This document shows positions 44,766-53,519 of a DNA stretch of 53,519 nucleotides, piece by piece. Source of the DNA: Mnemiopsis leidyi (taxonomy: Eukaryota > Ctenophora > Tentaculata > Lobata > Bolinopsidae); NCBI GenBank assembly GCA_000226015.1, contig JH153432.1:51144-104662 (forward strand), in the 5' to 3' direction. The position numbers and the translations under genes are program-made. Under the pieces are notes generated by a model. The model did not search any database, was not told the DNA's origin, and saw only the letters and a list, made by a program, of their open reading frames with translations. Every line of letters starts with the position of its first letter. Position 1 is the stretch's first letter.

Positions 44766-45310
44766 AGCTTTTTGTGAAATTGTTTCTTTTTAGAAGTTGA
44801 ACATTGATCTCTCTTAAACTTTTAGTTTTAGTTGTGCCAAAAGACAAAATCCTGCCTAAAGTATTGACTGACCAAGCCAAGCTATTGAGGTAATGGAACA
44901 CTAGATAAAGTTATTTTCACGATTTGATGATTTTTTCTTGACAAATCTAAAGATATCTCTTGTGTAAAATTTCCCAGACAAGAAAATAAAATTTGTTTAA
45001 CCTGTAAAGAGAATTGAATTTTAGGGAAACAGTTACTGTGAATCCTACATTCAAACAAGAATTGAACTGATACAAATAACTGCTAAATAACAATGCCTCG
45101 ACATTGTAGGGAGTACAAAAAAGTACTAGATGACTTACTGCCTTGGGGCTTCACATAAAAAAAGTGAGTTGACTGTAAACACACAATATCAAAGATGCGA
45201 TAAGGTAAGAATAAAGACATATAATTGAATTTAATCACAAATGGTCAAAAAATAAATCTATACTATCTACACTTAATGCACATACATCATGGTGCAAGTT
45301 AAAATTGCTA
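44766..45310. promoter_or_regulatory. Probable TPR 5' UTR and promoter region
   Basis: The TPR start codon is at 44,765; transcription must begin within or beyond this AT-rich stretch on the minus strand. I see no unambiguous TATA box, initiator or spliced leader, so the assignment rests on position only. Confidence 0.35.
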
Positions 45311-45314
45311 GTAT

Positions 45315-45490
45315 ATTTTCAGTAATTTAAATGATTCAAATCTCAGAAGTCTTTCTTTCTAGGAAGACCTGAAGACGAGATTATGACATTTAACATCTTT
45401 CTGTAACCTATCGGAACCGGTTGTCTATTGCCATGTGAGATTATTTCACTTGATCTGTGTTTCATTATTAAAGCTTATCTTAGATTATCA
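45315..45490 (+). mobile_element. Repeat family E tail, copy 1 (decayed)
   Basis: Contains GAGATTATGACATTTAACAT, GGAACCGGTTGTCTATTGCC and TGATCTGTGTTTCATTATTA, colinear with 46,190-46,365 and with the inverse of 49,020-49,165. The core here is changed (CTGAAGA, CGGAACC). Confidence 0.8.
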
Positions 45491-45620
45491 ATCAAAATAA
45501 GAAAATTAATATGAAACAAGTTGAGCCTCTTTGCGAACAAAATAATAAATAACTAATGTCTGATAGCCCATGATTGAAATATCTATAATCCGCTTTCTGG
45601 CAAAATAAAGGGCTTTTCAT

Positions 45621-45900
45621 CAGCAGTGTAACGATACCCCAGCCACCACGGCTATGCCGGGGGGGCGCCGTCATCAGGGGGCACCAAATCGTCTTAAAAA
45701 AATGGTACAATTTTGCAAGATTAACTGTGCGACTAGCAAAATCGTGTGTTTGGTGTAATAACTTCACTATTCATTTAGATTTTCGGCCATTTCTTCACAA
45801 ATTGCTTCAAGTAAGCCCTTACACCAGGGGCACCAATTAGGGACGCATTTTCATCACCGAGGGGCGCCATATTGGCTAGAACTACAACGTTACGCCACTG
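45621..45900. mobile_element. hAT-type MITE, copy 2, with 8-bp target duplication
   Basis: Ends CAGCAGTGTAACG and CGTTACGCCACTG, flanked by exact CTTTTCAT at 45,613-45,620 and 45,901-45,908. 280 bases, no coding. Shares TTTGCAAGATTAACTGTGCG, ACTAGCAAAATCG, TTTTCGGCCAT, AAGCCCTT..CTAGGGGCACCA-type and GCGCCATATTGGCTA blocks with copy 1 at 28,040. The short minus frames over both copies are coincidental. Confidence 0.9.
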
Positions 45901-46189
45901 CTTTTCATTCGATATGCATGATGTTTCTCCTTCCTCTGCAAATGCGATGTATCTTTTCCAACGAGACCTTCGAAACATCCCAAGAGTGGAAAATGAATTA
46001 TAATAAATAATGTCCTATTATAAAAACTTTCCTATAATAAAAATTTCCTATAAATAAAAATTTTTTTGTAAATTTGGGATTTTTCAGGTCTTTTTAACAA
46101 TTGTTACTTTTTCTTTTATGAATTTTTATAATTATGTTTCATATTTTCATTTGTATATATTGCTTGAGGTTTTAGAATGCTAATATATT

Positions 46190-46365
46190 TTTCAGAATTT
46201 TGAATGATTTAATTCTCAGGAGTAAGTCTTTCGAGGAGGACCTGAGGACGAGATTATGACATTTAACATCTTTATGTAACATCTCGAAACCGGTTGTCTA
46301 TTTCTGTGAAAGATTATTCAACTTGATCTGTGTTTCATTATTGAAGCTTTTCTTAGATTTCCTAT
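46190..46365 (+). mobile_element. Repeat family E tail, copy 2
   Basis: GTCTTTCGAGGAGGACCTGA, GGACGAGATTATGACATTTA, ACATCTTTATGTAACATCTC, GAAACCGGTTGTCTA. The same 130 bases are inverted at 49,020-49,165, so these two copies frame a 2.9-kb interval. The arrangement CTGAGGA - hairpin - GAAAC - CGG - TTGTC resembles a hammerhead-ribozyme core as seen in Penelope-like elements and retrozymes. Confidence 0.75.
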
Positions 46366-47059
46366 AATAAATACTGAAATATTATTTAATTTTTCAAAAG
46401 TTCTACAAATACTCTGTTTCTTTTTTATTTTTAGATTAGCTTTAAACATAGCAACACTTGATGAGTTCTTTACATGTCATCTAATAGGTGTTGTAAGAGT
46501 GTTACTGTAAGGAGTGTTACTATAAGTGTTACTGTAAAGAATCTTCGGTGTTCTTTTCTCCCAGAGCAAATTATTCTTTTTTGGAGCAAGTTCCCTCAAG
46601 TAAAGAACTGCACAAGTGTCTAAAGCTTTAAAATGGGTTTAAGGAAAGTGTTTAAAGAAAGATATTCAATAAAAGACAAAATTCAATAAAAGACAAAATT
46701 TATATTTTCATTTCTTTATTCACATTCATAAATCAATTAAAATTATCAAAAATATAGGTGAATCGAACAATCAATAGGGCTTGTATCCCTAAATGATCTT
46801 GACTTTTGGAATGTGTCTTTTAAGAAATGAAAATTTAGAAAGAATTAAAGGACCAAGTTATGTCTTTGACAAAGAATGACATAATGAATATATTTTGTTC
46901 CATCCCATTATGGCAAAATGTCTTTTTATTAATCTGAGCTCAACTGGAAAATATAGTGGGAATTGAGAAAGTTATAGGTTTGCCTTTTCCATCTATTGCC
47001 TTTACATTTTAGATAGATGACTTTGATGGTGTAATGTCACAACTATTATACTTACTTTC

Positions 47060-47940
47060 TTACATAAACTCGCATAGGGATATACGTGTTTAGAAAGAGC
47101 TTCAGAAATTTTCGGTAGCGCTCGATTCGTTCACCTAACCAGGTGCTTACGCCGCACGCGGCGGCTGCTACGCAGCCACCTCTGGTGGCGCCGCGTGCTT
47201 CTGGTGACTGCATGACATGCACCCTATCGGGGCGCATATAGCTTTTGCTTGACGAGATCGAGATTATATTTGTCTATCGTTTTAACAAGCTGTGAGAGTC
47301 AGGTATTACTTCTTCTAACCAGAGCCCTTTTGCGCACGTCGCGCGCGCGCCATCGCAGACCTTTATGCTTTAGCAGCCGCGCCCGTAGCGTGCGTAAGCA
47401 CTTGTACGGCAGCGCGCAACCTCCTGTCATTTTATTCCCTCCTGTCATTCCCTCCTGTCATTTTATCTCCTTCGAATGAGGGTCGGACGAAGTCAGACAA
47501 GTAAGCACCTGCTCGGGTGTATGTATTATGATACATAATATCACCGCGACACGCGAAAAATCTTTTGTACGTCCGAGGCCGAGCATTTGCGTCGCGCATC
47601 GGTCTACGCTTGCCCATAAAGGATATGCATGTTTTGTTATTAAGTTTTGTCATGTCTTTAGCAGAATTAAAATATCTTGTCGGCGGCGCGCGGTGATACA
47701 AAACTCACGCAGCAAGAACGGTAGAAGGATATCATCTCGTCAACAAAAAATTTGCCTTGCGTTGCGGCCCATTTTCGATTTTCAAATCAAATTTTCTACG
47801 GGGCGGCGTGAGTGGGGTATCACCGCGACAACAATTTTCAATGTTCAAATCAAATTTTCAATTGACGGGGCGGCAGCTTCGCGCGCGGGGGCTGCCGGTT
47901 TGAGGCAGCAGGTCAGGCAACGTCTGACAATCAAATATTA
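47060..47940. repeat. GC-rich mosaic repeat block
   Basis: A patchwork of modules also found at 28,268-28,350 and 29,130-29,940: GCGCGGTGATACAAAACTCACGCAGC (from 47,684; end of the 29,132 element, decayed), GCGTGAGTGGGGTATCACCGCGACAAC at 47,806 (opposite end), AACCAGAGCCCTTTTGCGC (47,319), and GGCAGCTTCGCGCGCGGGGG with GCAGGTCAGGCAACGTCTGAC (47,868-47,927), the latter inverted relative to 28,268. Much higher GC than the neighbours and no coding. Confidence 0.7.
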
Positions 47941-48236
47941 CAAACTGACATCAGTGATTTAAACATTTGGGATGTGTCGAATAAGATGCAATTACATCCT
48001 TTGAAATGTAAAGTTGTCTCTTCCCTTCACCTCTGACCATGCTACCCTTTGTTAATTTTTACTATCATCTTGGGGAGAGTCTGCTTGAAAACATGCAAAG
48101 AGAACGAGCAATTTTGCAACGGTTGTGAGAAGACGTAGAGTATTGTATCTTACGCTGATTCGCAGTCAGTTTGATTCAAGTGGATTCTCTCAGAAGGAAA
48201 GCTCTCCTATAGTAAGTTTGAGTTATATATTAGTAA

Positions 48237-48600
48237 GTGCAAGCAGGTGAATATTCTTCCATTGAGGCTGTGATTCATCTGGAAGATTTAATTTTCCTTC
48301 ATGAGATTCTAAATGAACTGGTCCCCATCTACCTTCCTGGTTACCTAACATGGTTCGTTGGCTCCTGTCTTAGAAGTACACATTTAGATCACAGGTTCTT
48401 AGTTAGTATCATCACTCCTAGCAGAAAAAGCTTTAGAACACTGGAAGACTCATTCTTCTAAAAAAACCCATAGTTTGTGGAACTGCATTTCATAAGAATT
48501 ACGTGAGATCGGTATTCCTTCTAAATTATTTAGGTCTAGAATAGAGTCCCATCTCTGGGAATCCTTATCAACCCCAACAGACCCTGATCTAAGTGCTCAC
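48237..48600 (+). pseudogene. LINE reverse-transcriptase C-terminal remnant
   Basis: The frame at 48,237-48,461 reads LIFLHEILNELVPIYLPGYL, then RSTHLDHRFLVSIITPSRKS and TLEDSFF. This is the usual end of CR1/Jockey-type ORF2 proteins (FKILNGLAPxYLxxYL...RSS...L..P...). A stop at 48,459 and frame changes after it interrupt what should continue as SLWNxLPxxIR. The RT domain itself is missing, as usual for 5'-truncated LINEs. Confidence 0.65.
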
Positions 48601-49019
48601 AGTTAGTTTAATATTCACTTTTTTTAAATCTAGGTGTATAGTTATATCTATCTACTTGTTTTTCTAAAATACTTGTTTTTCTATCTTCTTAGTTCTTCAA
48701 GTCGATGAGTACATGCTCAGAACAACCATCTTGAGGGAGTATTCTGAGCTTAATGGGGTCTGGGAGGGATTTTAATGTTTGCGATAAAGATTGTATTAAT
48801 AAGGATATTTTGATTTGAAGGTATTGTCACTAAGGAGCCATCTTGTGTAGGTCCGGCTTGCCAGGCAGATCTACGCTTTGGTTATCCTTCATTTAGTACA
48901 GTGTTTAACCTAATTTGAGAGCATCAGTTTAATTCCCCAAAGTTCGAATTCCATGTTTATTTCATTCATGCATGATTTACTGTACTATTTGAATAGTTTT
49001 AAATATAAAAAATACATAT
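48601..49019. other. Intergenic, no supported feature
   Basis: AT-rich sequence after the LINE remnant; possibly its 3' UTR. I see no gene. Confidence 0.4.
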
Positions 49020-49165
49020 CAAAGAAAAGCTTCAATAATGAAACACAGATCAAGTTGAATAATCTTTTACAGAAATAGACAACCGGTTTCGAGATGTTAC
49101 ATAAAGATGTTAAATGTCATAATCTCGTCCTCAGGTCCTCCTCGAAAGACTTACTCCTCAAATTA
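49020..49165 (-). mobile_element. Repeat family E tail, copy 3 (inverted)
   Basis: Inverse complement of 46,200-46,350, with the same CTGAGGACGAGATT...ATCTCGAAACCGGTTGTC core intact. It differs from copy 2 at only a few bases. Confidence 0.8.
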
Positions 49166-49889
49166 TTTTTTCCCGTCAAATGCCTTCGACGCAAAAAGGC
49201 ATTACTAAGGGTTAACAATCGAGGGGGTGGTTGGAGAATGTGTATACTAGGTTTATGTCGTGTGTACGTACGTACGTTTGTTTTTCTGTGCTGCCAGCCA
49301 TGCTAACGAATGTGTAAATCTACTCAAAATATATACACTGTGTTTCACCAGTAGTGTCAGTGTCCCAGCATAAAGGGCATGCGAAAGCTTAAAAGCGTGT
49401 ATGTCCTTTCACCAGCTGATCCAATACTGTCACTATCAGGTGTTCAATGTGCACAGTAACAAATTGAAACTCATCATTAAACTCATGTAGGCCCATGATC
49501 CTTGATAGCATCACAATCGATAACTCAACCATTATTACTATTATCCATAATTTAAATTGAATTTGAACTTTATGTGACATAACAGAGTTAGAATATATTT
49601 CATAAATTGATTGTGGCGATAAATAAAAAATTTTGTTTTCTCTAAAATATTGTGTTTCTCTAAAATTATTTTAGGGCGTGGGCCAATGCCCCGACACCCT
49701 TACACCACGCCTCTGTTGCTTTATTAATATGTAGATTCCACTCACAAAAAGTATCAGTTACTACAGTGGTATGATGGTCCATTGCATTGTGCAATTTTTT
49801 TCTTGATTGTGCATGTGGGTATGTAATTAATCAAACGAAAATTGCTAGGTACTGTACATGAACAAAAACATGTGAATGAGAAACTTATG

Positions 49890-49976
49890 GGTAGGCTGGT
49901 AGCTCAATTGGTAGAGCACTTATCTAGACAATGCAGAGGTTGTCGATTCGACAACCTCTGCATTTTCTAGATAAGT
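49890..49976 (+). repeat. tRNA-like sequence ending in a fold-back
   Basis: GTAGGCTGGTAGCTCAATTG and GTAGAGCA form a near-ideal tRNA D-arm/A-box. What should be the anticodon and T arms is instead an almost perfect inverted repeat: 49,918-49,946 (ACTTATCTAGA, 2 bases, ATGCAGAGGTTGTCGA) against 49,948-49,976. The B-box (GGTTCRANNCC) is replaced by GTCGATTCGAC and no matching acceptor stem is visible. Probably a tRNA pseudogene or a SINE head, not a working tRNA. Confidence 0.7.
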
Positions 49977-50185
49977 CGAATCATAACCTTTGTAAAGATT
50001 TGAGAGATATTTTAGAGAATAGATTTTTATACCACCAATCGGCCTCCAATGTAGTAAAACTGGTTGTTTTTATTGCATGGTATAATTTTTGATGTTTCTC
50101 AAGTGTATGCAGTTGTAACACCACTTTTAGGATTGTACAGCTAAACTATGTAAAGGAACAGATTGCAAGTGTCCAATTCTACTTG

Positions 50186-52821
50186 ATGTCTGGAATGAGG
50201 GGACAGAAGTATGAGAGACTTTTCGAATCAGATGAGGAAGCTCCACCTCATGAGCAGGTAGTTTCTCTTAGGAGAAATGTTGTCACTTTTGTTAATAATA
50301 TGACACAATTGTGCTATATTTGATAATCAACAAGTGAACCAGCTAGATGAACGTCCTAGATGAGAATATTTTTAGGATTTTAATTTTGATATTGACCTAA
50401 AATTAACACACTTAAAGCTTTCTGTAAGGATCTACTAGATATCAATTTTCAGTATTTTGGTGTTACACTGACCAATTTTTTCAGTTACTGATGAGTCATG
50501 ACTCAAACAAATGGAATCAAATCCTAAATCTAGACGACTTCTTTACAAGGATTTACTACTATCATCAAAACAATGGGTTCTGGTGCATGTTTATTAATGA
50601 CTTGCTACAGCTAGTGTGAGTTAAAAATCTAATTTAAAACAAGTATTTCATTTACAGCATTTAAAAATCGAATCATAAAAAGAATTTGGCCTGTTTAGTT
50701 TGGTCTCAAGAACCGCTAGATTTCCATCTCTTGAATTCTACAACACCTAATATGCGGAGTTTAGATCAACCCTGCAGATTCAAGATCGACCATGTGATAA
50801 AAAATTGTGACTGTGTTATAGCTAAAGTATACAGTGAGATCCTATCCGCCTTGTCACGATTATATCTGCACGGTTATATCTGTCGCCGTTATATCTGCTC
50901 GTGTAATCTTGTCAATATCCGTCGCAAAAACCGCTTGAGGAAGTATTATCGGCTACAGTGATAATATCGGCCGTTACAAAGTAAAAAAGTAGGAGCAATT
51001 TTGTCAAAGCGAATGTGATAGTATAATTTCAGCTGTAAATATATAAGGATATCCAGGACTAAGATAAATTTATCGATGGTGCAGTTCAAGAAGTTTAGTC
51101 TTACAATTAAAAGAAAGGAAATTACTCAATACTCAAGGGCTAAAATATTTAGCGTTGATGTTTCGTAATTATGATAATTAGTTCGGCAGTACGACGAAAG
51201 GCTAGTCACTTACGTGCACACAACATAAACCAAAGACAACGGAATATCAGAATCGTGCAGACAAAACGGCACAGGACTCGTGCAAGACTGGGCTGTGCCT
51301 TGAATTTTGCACATAAGCGCATTTGACCTGCATTTATTCAGTTCATCATGTTGAGTGGTTGCGCGCAAAATTTGACTTCACAGATTTTAGTTCTGTACGT
51401 ACTTGTTACGATTACGTTTAGCTTTTTCGTCCGTTTTCCCCTAAACGACATTTTTGACATCTGTGACCCGCCTTTTTTGTTTATCATTATGCACATCAAT
51501 TTGCCGACAGTTCTTGCTTCACAAAGATCTGGGTTCTGCTTATTAGTTGAGCTGCAAATGCGGTTCAAGTAGCCATTAGCCACGTGCACGTGCTAGACCA
51601 AGAAATTTCTTAGGCAAATAACTTTGCATAGGAGAAAGCCCTAAAAGTTCGTTCACGGGGTTACACATCTTGCGGGGTGTTACGCATGAAGGCCTTAAGC
51701 TTTGTTACACCGGACACAATGAAATTAACCTACCTAGTAGCTTCCCGCCTACCGGCACCCCAAAATCTGACCACTTCAAACCATCTACTTTGCTTTTTTG
51801 CCTACGAAAGAAGTATGAGAGATGGAAAAAATATCTCGTATTCCACCCCGAAAAAAAATTAGGGAATTGGGCACGGGGACATCATATATTTGCACTGCTA
51901 TCAATTTATCAATTTTCAACCTGTAAAAGTTACACTAAATGTTGCACGTCTGATGCAGAGTCCCTTGAAACAAGTTAAATCATTTCAGGCAATTCGCCTT
52001 TGTGGTGTTCTTTGTTGTGTTTTTATCATGTTGTATCGACTATGATAAGCTTGGAGAGAGTGACCCTAACATTGCAGATGCTATTGATTGGAGTGGACTA
52101 TCCAGGTACTTTGTGCATAGAACCTTTGTGTTTATAGTTGTGTTTATAGCTGTGTGCACAGTCATGTTTATAGTTGTGTTTATAGTTTTGTTTATCAGAT
52201 GTGTTTATAGATGTGTTATTGTTGTGTATATAGTTGTGTGTAAAGTTGTGTGTAAAGTTGTGTGTATAGTTGTGTGTATAGTTATAGTGTGTATTCTTGT
52301 GTTTATAGTTGTTTGTATAATTGTGTGTATAATAGTGTGTATTCTTGTGTTTATAGTTGTGTGTATCGTTGTGTGTATCGTTGTGTGTGTTATCGTACAC
52401 ACAGCACCATACATGTAAAAGGATTTGCTAACTGGCAGTCACATAACTTGGGATAATGGGATATGATATTAGTTGTGTGTGTCATGTAACATCTTCGTAG
52501 ATTGTTCGTAGTTTGTTGTGAAAACAAATTGTTTTTTGGAACTTTGCGAATGAGGAATTATGTGTGTTGCCCTAACACTTGATTTGTCAATTAGAGTCAA
52601 TTGATTCAATTTGAAATGTAAGTTTTACTGTAAATTTTTTCCCAAAATAATGATTAACAAAACTTGAAAAAATCTTTCTTTTCAGAATCCACGGATTTGT
52701 TGCTTTGTTAACTATAATAGCAATATTTTATTGGGGATGGAAGTGCTTTAAGTTTATTTGGAACACGTCAAAGTATTCCGAGATTAAGCTTTTCTACCAA
52801 GATGTCCTGAAAATCAGCGAG
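50186..52821 (+). CDS. ATG9: Autophagy protein ATG9, N-terminal part (runs off the right edge)
   Basis: ATG9 is the multispanning lipid scramblase of autophagosome seed vesicles. Four coding exons join in frame: 50186-50257, 50485-50615, 51989-52105, 52686-52821. The start MSGMRGQKYERLFES leads to NLDDFFTRIYYYHQNNGFWC, the conserved N(L)DxFFxRxYxYHxxxGFxC signature. Then comes membrane helix FAFVVFFVVFLSCCIDYDKL (family FxxFLxxCVDYxxL), an IDWSGLSR luminal-type loop, a second helix HGFVALLTIIAIFYWGWKCF, and the start of the cytosolic region EIKLFYQDVLKIS (family I..FY...L.I). The last exon ends at a GTATAT donor in phase 0, and the remaining exons lie to the right. Intron 2 carries repeat families A and B; intron 3 a long TGTGTATAGT microsatellite. 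Confidence 0.94.
50685..51090 (+). mobile_element. Repeat family A, copy 3 (diverged), ATG9 intron 2
   Basis: TTTAGTTTGGTCTCAAGAAC, CGCTAGATTTCCATCTCTTG, later CCGTCGCAAAAACCGC, GCTACAGTGATAATATCGGC and, at the end, TTATCGATGGTGCAGTT. Same block order as 10,336 and 12,676, with an inserted (GTTATATCTGC)n stretch near 50,865-50,900. Confidence 0.7.
51195..51800 (-). mobile_element. Repeat family B, copy 2 (inverted), ATG9 intron 2
   Basis: Minus-strand match to 11,205-11,640: GGCAAAAAAGCAAAGTAGAT, TTTGAAGTGGTCAGATTTTG, GTTCACGCG-type flank, TGAACCGCATTTGCAGCTCA, TGTCAAAAATGTCGTTTAGG. Open frames across it on both strands are not genes. Confidence 0.75.
52115..52405. repeat. TGTGTTTATAGT/TGTGTGTATAGT microsatellite, ATG9 intron 3
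   Basis: Around 20 imperfect copies of a 10-12-base unit (GTGTTTATAGTT, GTGTGTATAGTT). It reads as open frame on both strands (Val/Ile/Tyr/Cys or Thr/His/Asn runs) only because of its period; it starts in the intron after the donor at 52,106. Confidence 0.9.
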
Positions 52822-53152
52822 GTATATCATTAAATTACTTTAAAAGTAATTTTCAAAAAGTCCACACAAATGCAGTTACATGAATTGTTGTTGTCTTTTC
52901 AAAAACCAAAATATGATTTCGTTGCACAACCCTAGAAAAGACACCCGACAATCTCAATTTTAAGCATTAAATAAAGTTACCACCCCCATATTGACCACAT
53001 AAAGTGTGGTATGCGACCTTTACCCCTGAAGCCATTTCACCACCTACGTTGCCCCCAAAATGGAAATTTATAATTTACCGCTAGAAGATAAGTTAAACCA
53101 GCATTTCGAACCTACCTATTGAGCCTATTGAGTAGTTTAGAAGAAGACGTCT

Positions 53153-53515
53153 TCAGGGCCATCGCGCCATCTGCGGACCACCTCTCTGGCTGAACCAGTC
53201 GATCAAGGAGTTTGGGTTAGAAGCTGTGTATCCCGGAGTTGGGGGGTTGTCTGGGAAGGAGTCCAGGTATGACCCAAGTTTGGCTTTGAAACATTCCAAT
53301 TTACATTGGGTATTTACATCTCTTGGGAGTGTGTTCCACAGTCTACCAGCTTTTACACCAAAAGAATTGTCGTAGAGAGTCTTTGCTAATGCAGTAGCTG
53401 TTTTAGTTAAAGGTGGCACGACAACTTTAGTACCCAGTCTGGAGTTATCTTTGAAAACCATTTTGATATCATTTGGGCATACACCATGCAGTATTTTCCA
53501 TACATGTATGATCAT
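53153..53515 (-). pseudogene. Non-LTR retrotransposon reverse-transcriptase C-terminus
   Basis: A 120-codon open frame reading IIHVWKILHGVCPNDIKMVF, RLGTKVVVPPLTK, LYDNSFGVKAGRLWNTLPRD and LECFKAKLGSYLD. This is the standard end of CR1/L2/Jockey-type LINE ORF2 (W.IL.G..P......F......R.......P......R.NSF.VR....WN.LP.......L..FK..LD..L). The frame is intact to its stop, so the copy is younger than those at 7,054 and 48,237. It enters from the right edge, on the minus strand, in the next ATG9 intron. Confidence 0.88.
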
Positions 53516-53519
53516 GTAG

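Noticed and set aside
49890..49965. Functional tRNA gene
   Set aside because: No acceptor stem or proper B-box; the 3' half is a fold-back of the 5' half.
51338..51978. Overlapping frames of 60-100 codons on both strands
   Set aside because: They follow repeat family B within an ATG9 intron.
52002..52418. 138-codon Val/Ile/Cys-rich plus frame and Thr/His/Asn-rich minus frames
   Set aside because: Only the first part (to 52,105) is the ATG9 exon; the rest is an intronic microsatellite.

Overview
This is a stretch of animal nuclear DNA. Genes are split by GT-AG introns of roughly 100-1,500 bases (one much longer), sequence between exons is AT-rich, and there are many small transposon remnants, fold-backs and minisatellites. 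The gene set (nuclear-basket nucleoporin TPR, autophagy scramblase ATG9, a ciliary-type CCDC17-like protein, an LDLa-repeat GPCR) is metazoan. Intron size and the LDLa-GPCR suggest an invertebrate, perhaps an early-branching one, but the sequence does not fix the phylum. There are no bacterial operons, no CRISPR array and no convincing functional tRNA.

Layout. (1) Minus strand, 25,144 down to 340 and off the left edge: a CCDC17-like gene. I rebuilt 14 coding exons from splice sites; all junctions but one keep the reading frame, and one small exon is still missing. (2) Its very long intron (5,711-19,730) holds two plus-strand genes: a single-exon secreted TenA/THI-4-fold protein (8,766-9,533) and a multi-exon GPCR with an LDL-receptor-class-A ectodomain (13,859-18,989, 5' end not found, one frame break at about 16,964). 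It also holds several repeat families and an orphan terminal-exon-like fragment (10,051-10,239). (3) 25,145-30,656 has no supported gene and is full of repeats, including a TIR element and a hAT-type MITE with an 8-bp target duplication. (4) Minus strand, 44,765-30,657: a complete TPR gene. I placed 34 coding exons whose lengths sum to 6,297 bases (2,098 codons plus stop), with every junction in frame. (5) 44,766-50,185: repeats only, including a second hAT MITE, three copies of a Penelope-like or ribozyme-like tail, a LINE remnant, a GC-rich mosaic block and a tRNA-like fold-back. (6) Plus strand from 50,186: the first four coding exons of ATG9, running off the right edge, with a LINE reverse-transcriptase end on the opposite strand at 53,153-53,515.

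The genes do not form a pathway. The most unusual points are the nested gene arrangement in the CCDC17-like gene; a secreted, possibly membrane-anchored member of a normally cytosolic thiamine-salvage enzyme family that keeps candidate catalytic residues; and a recurring class of short, near-perfect fold-back palindromes (11-20-bp arms, mostly 3-base loops) found in unrelated repeats and even in a tRNA-like sequence.
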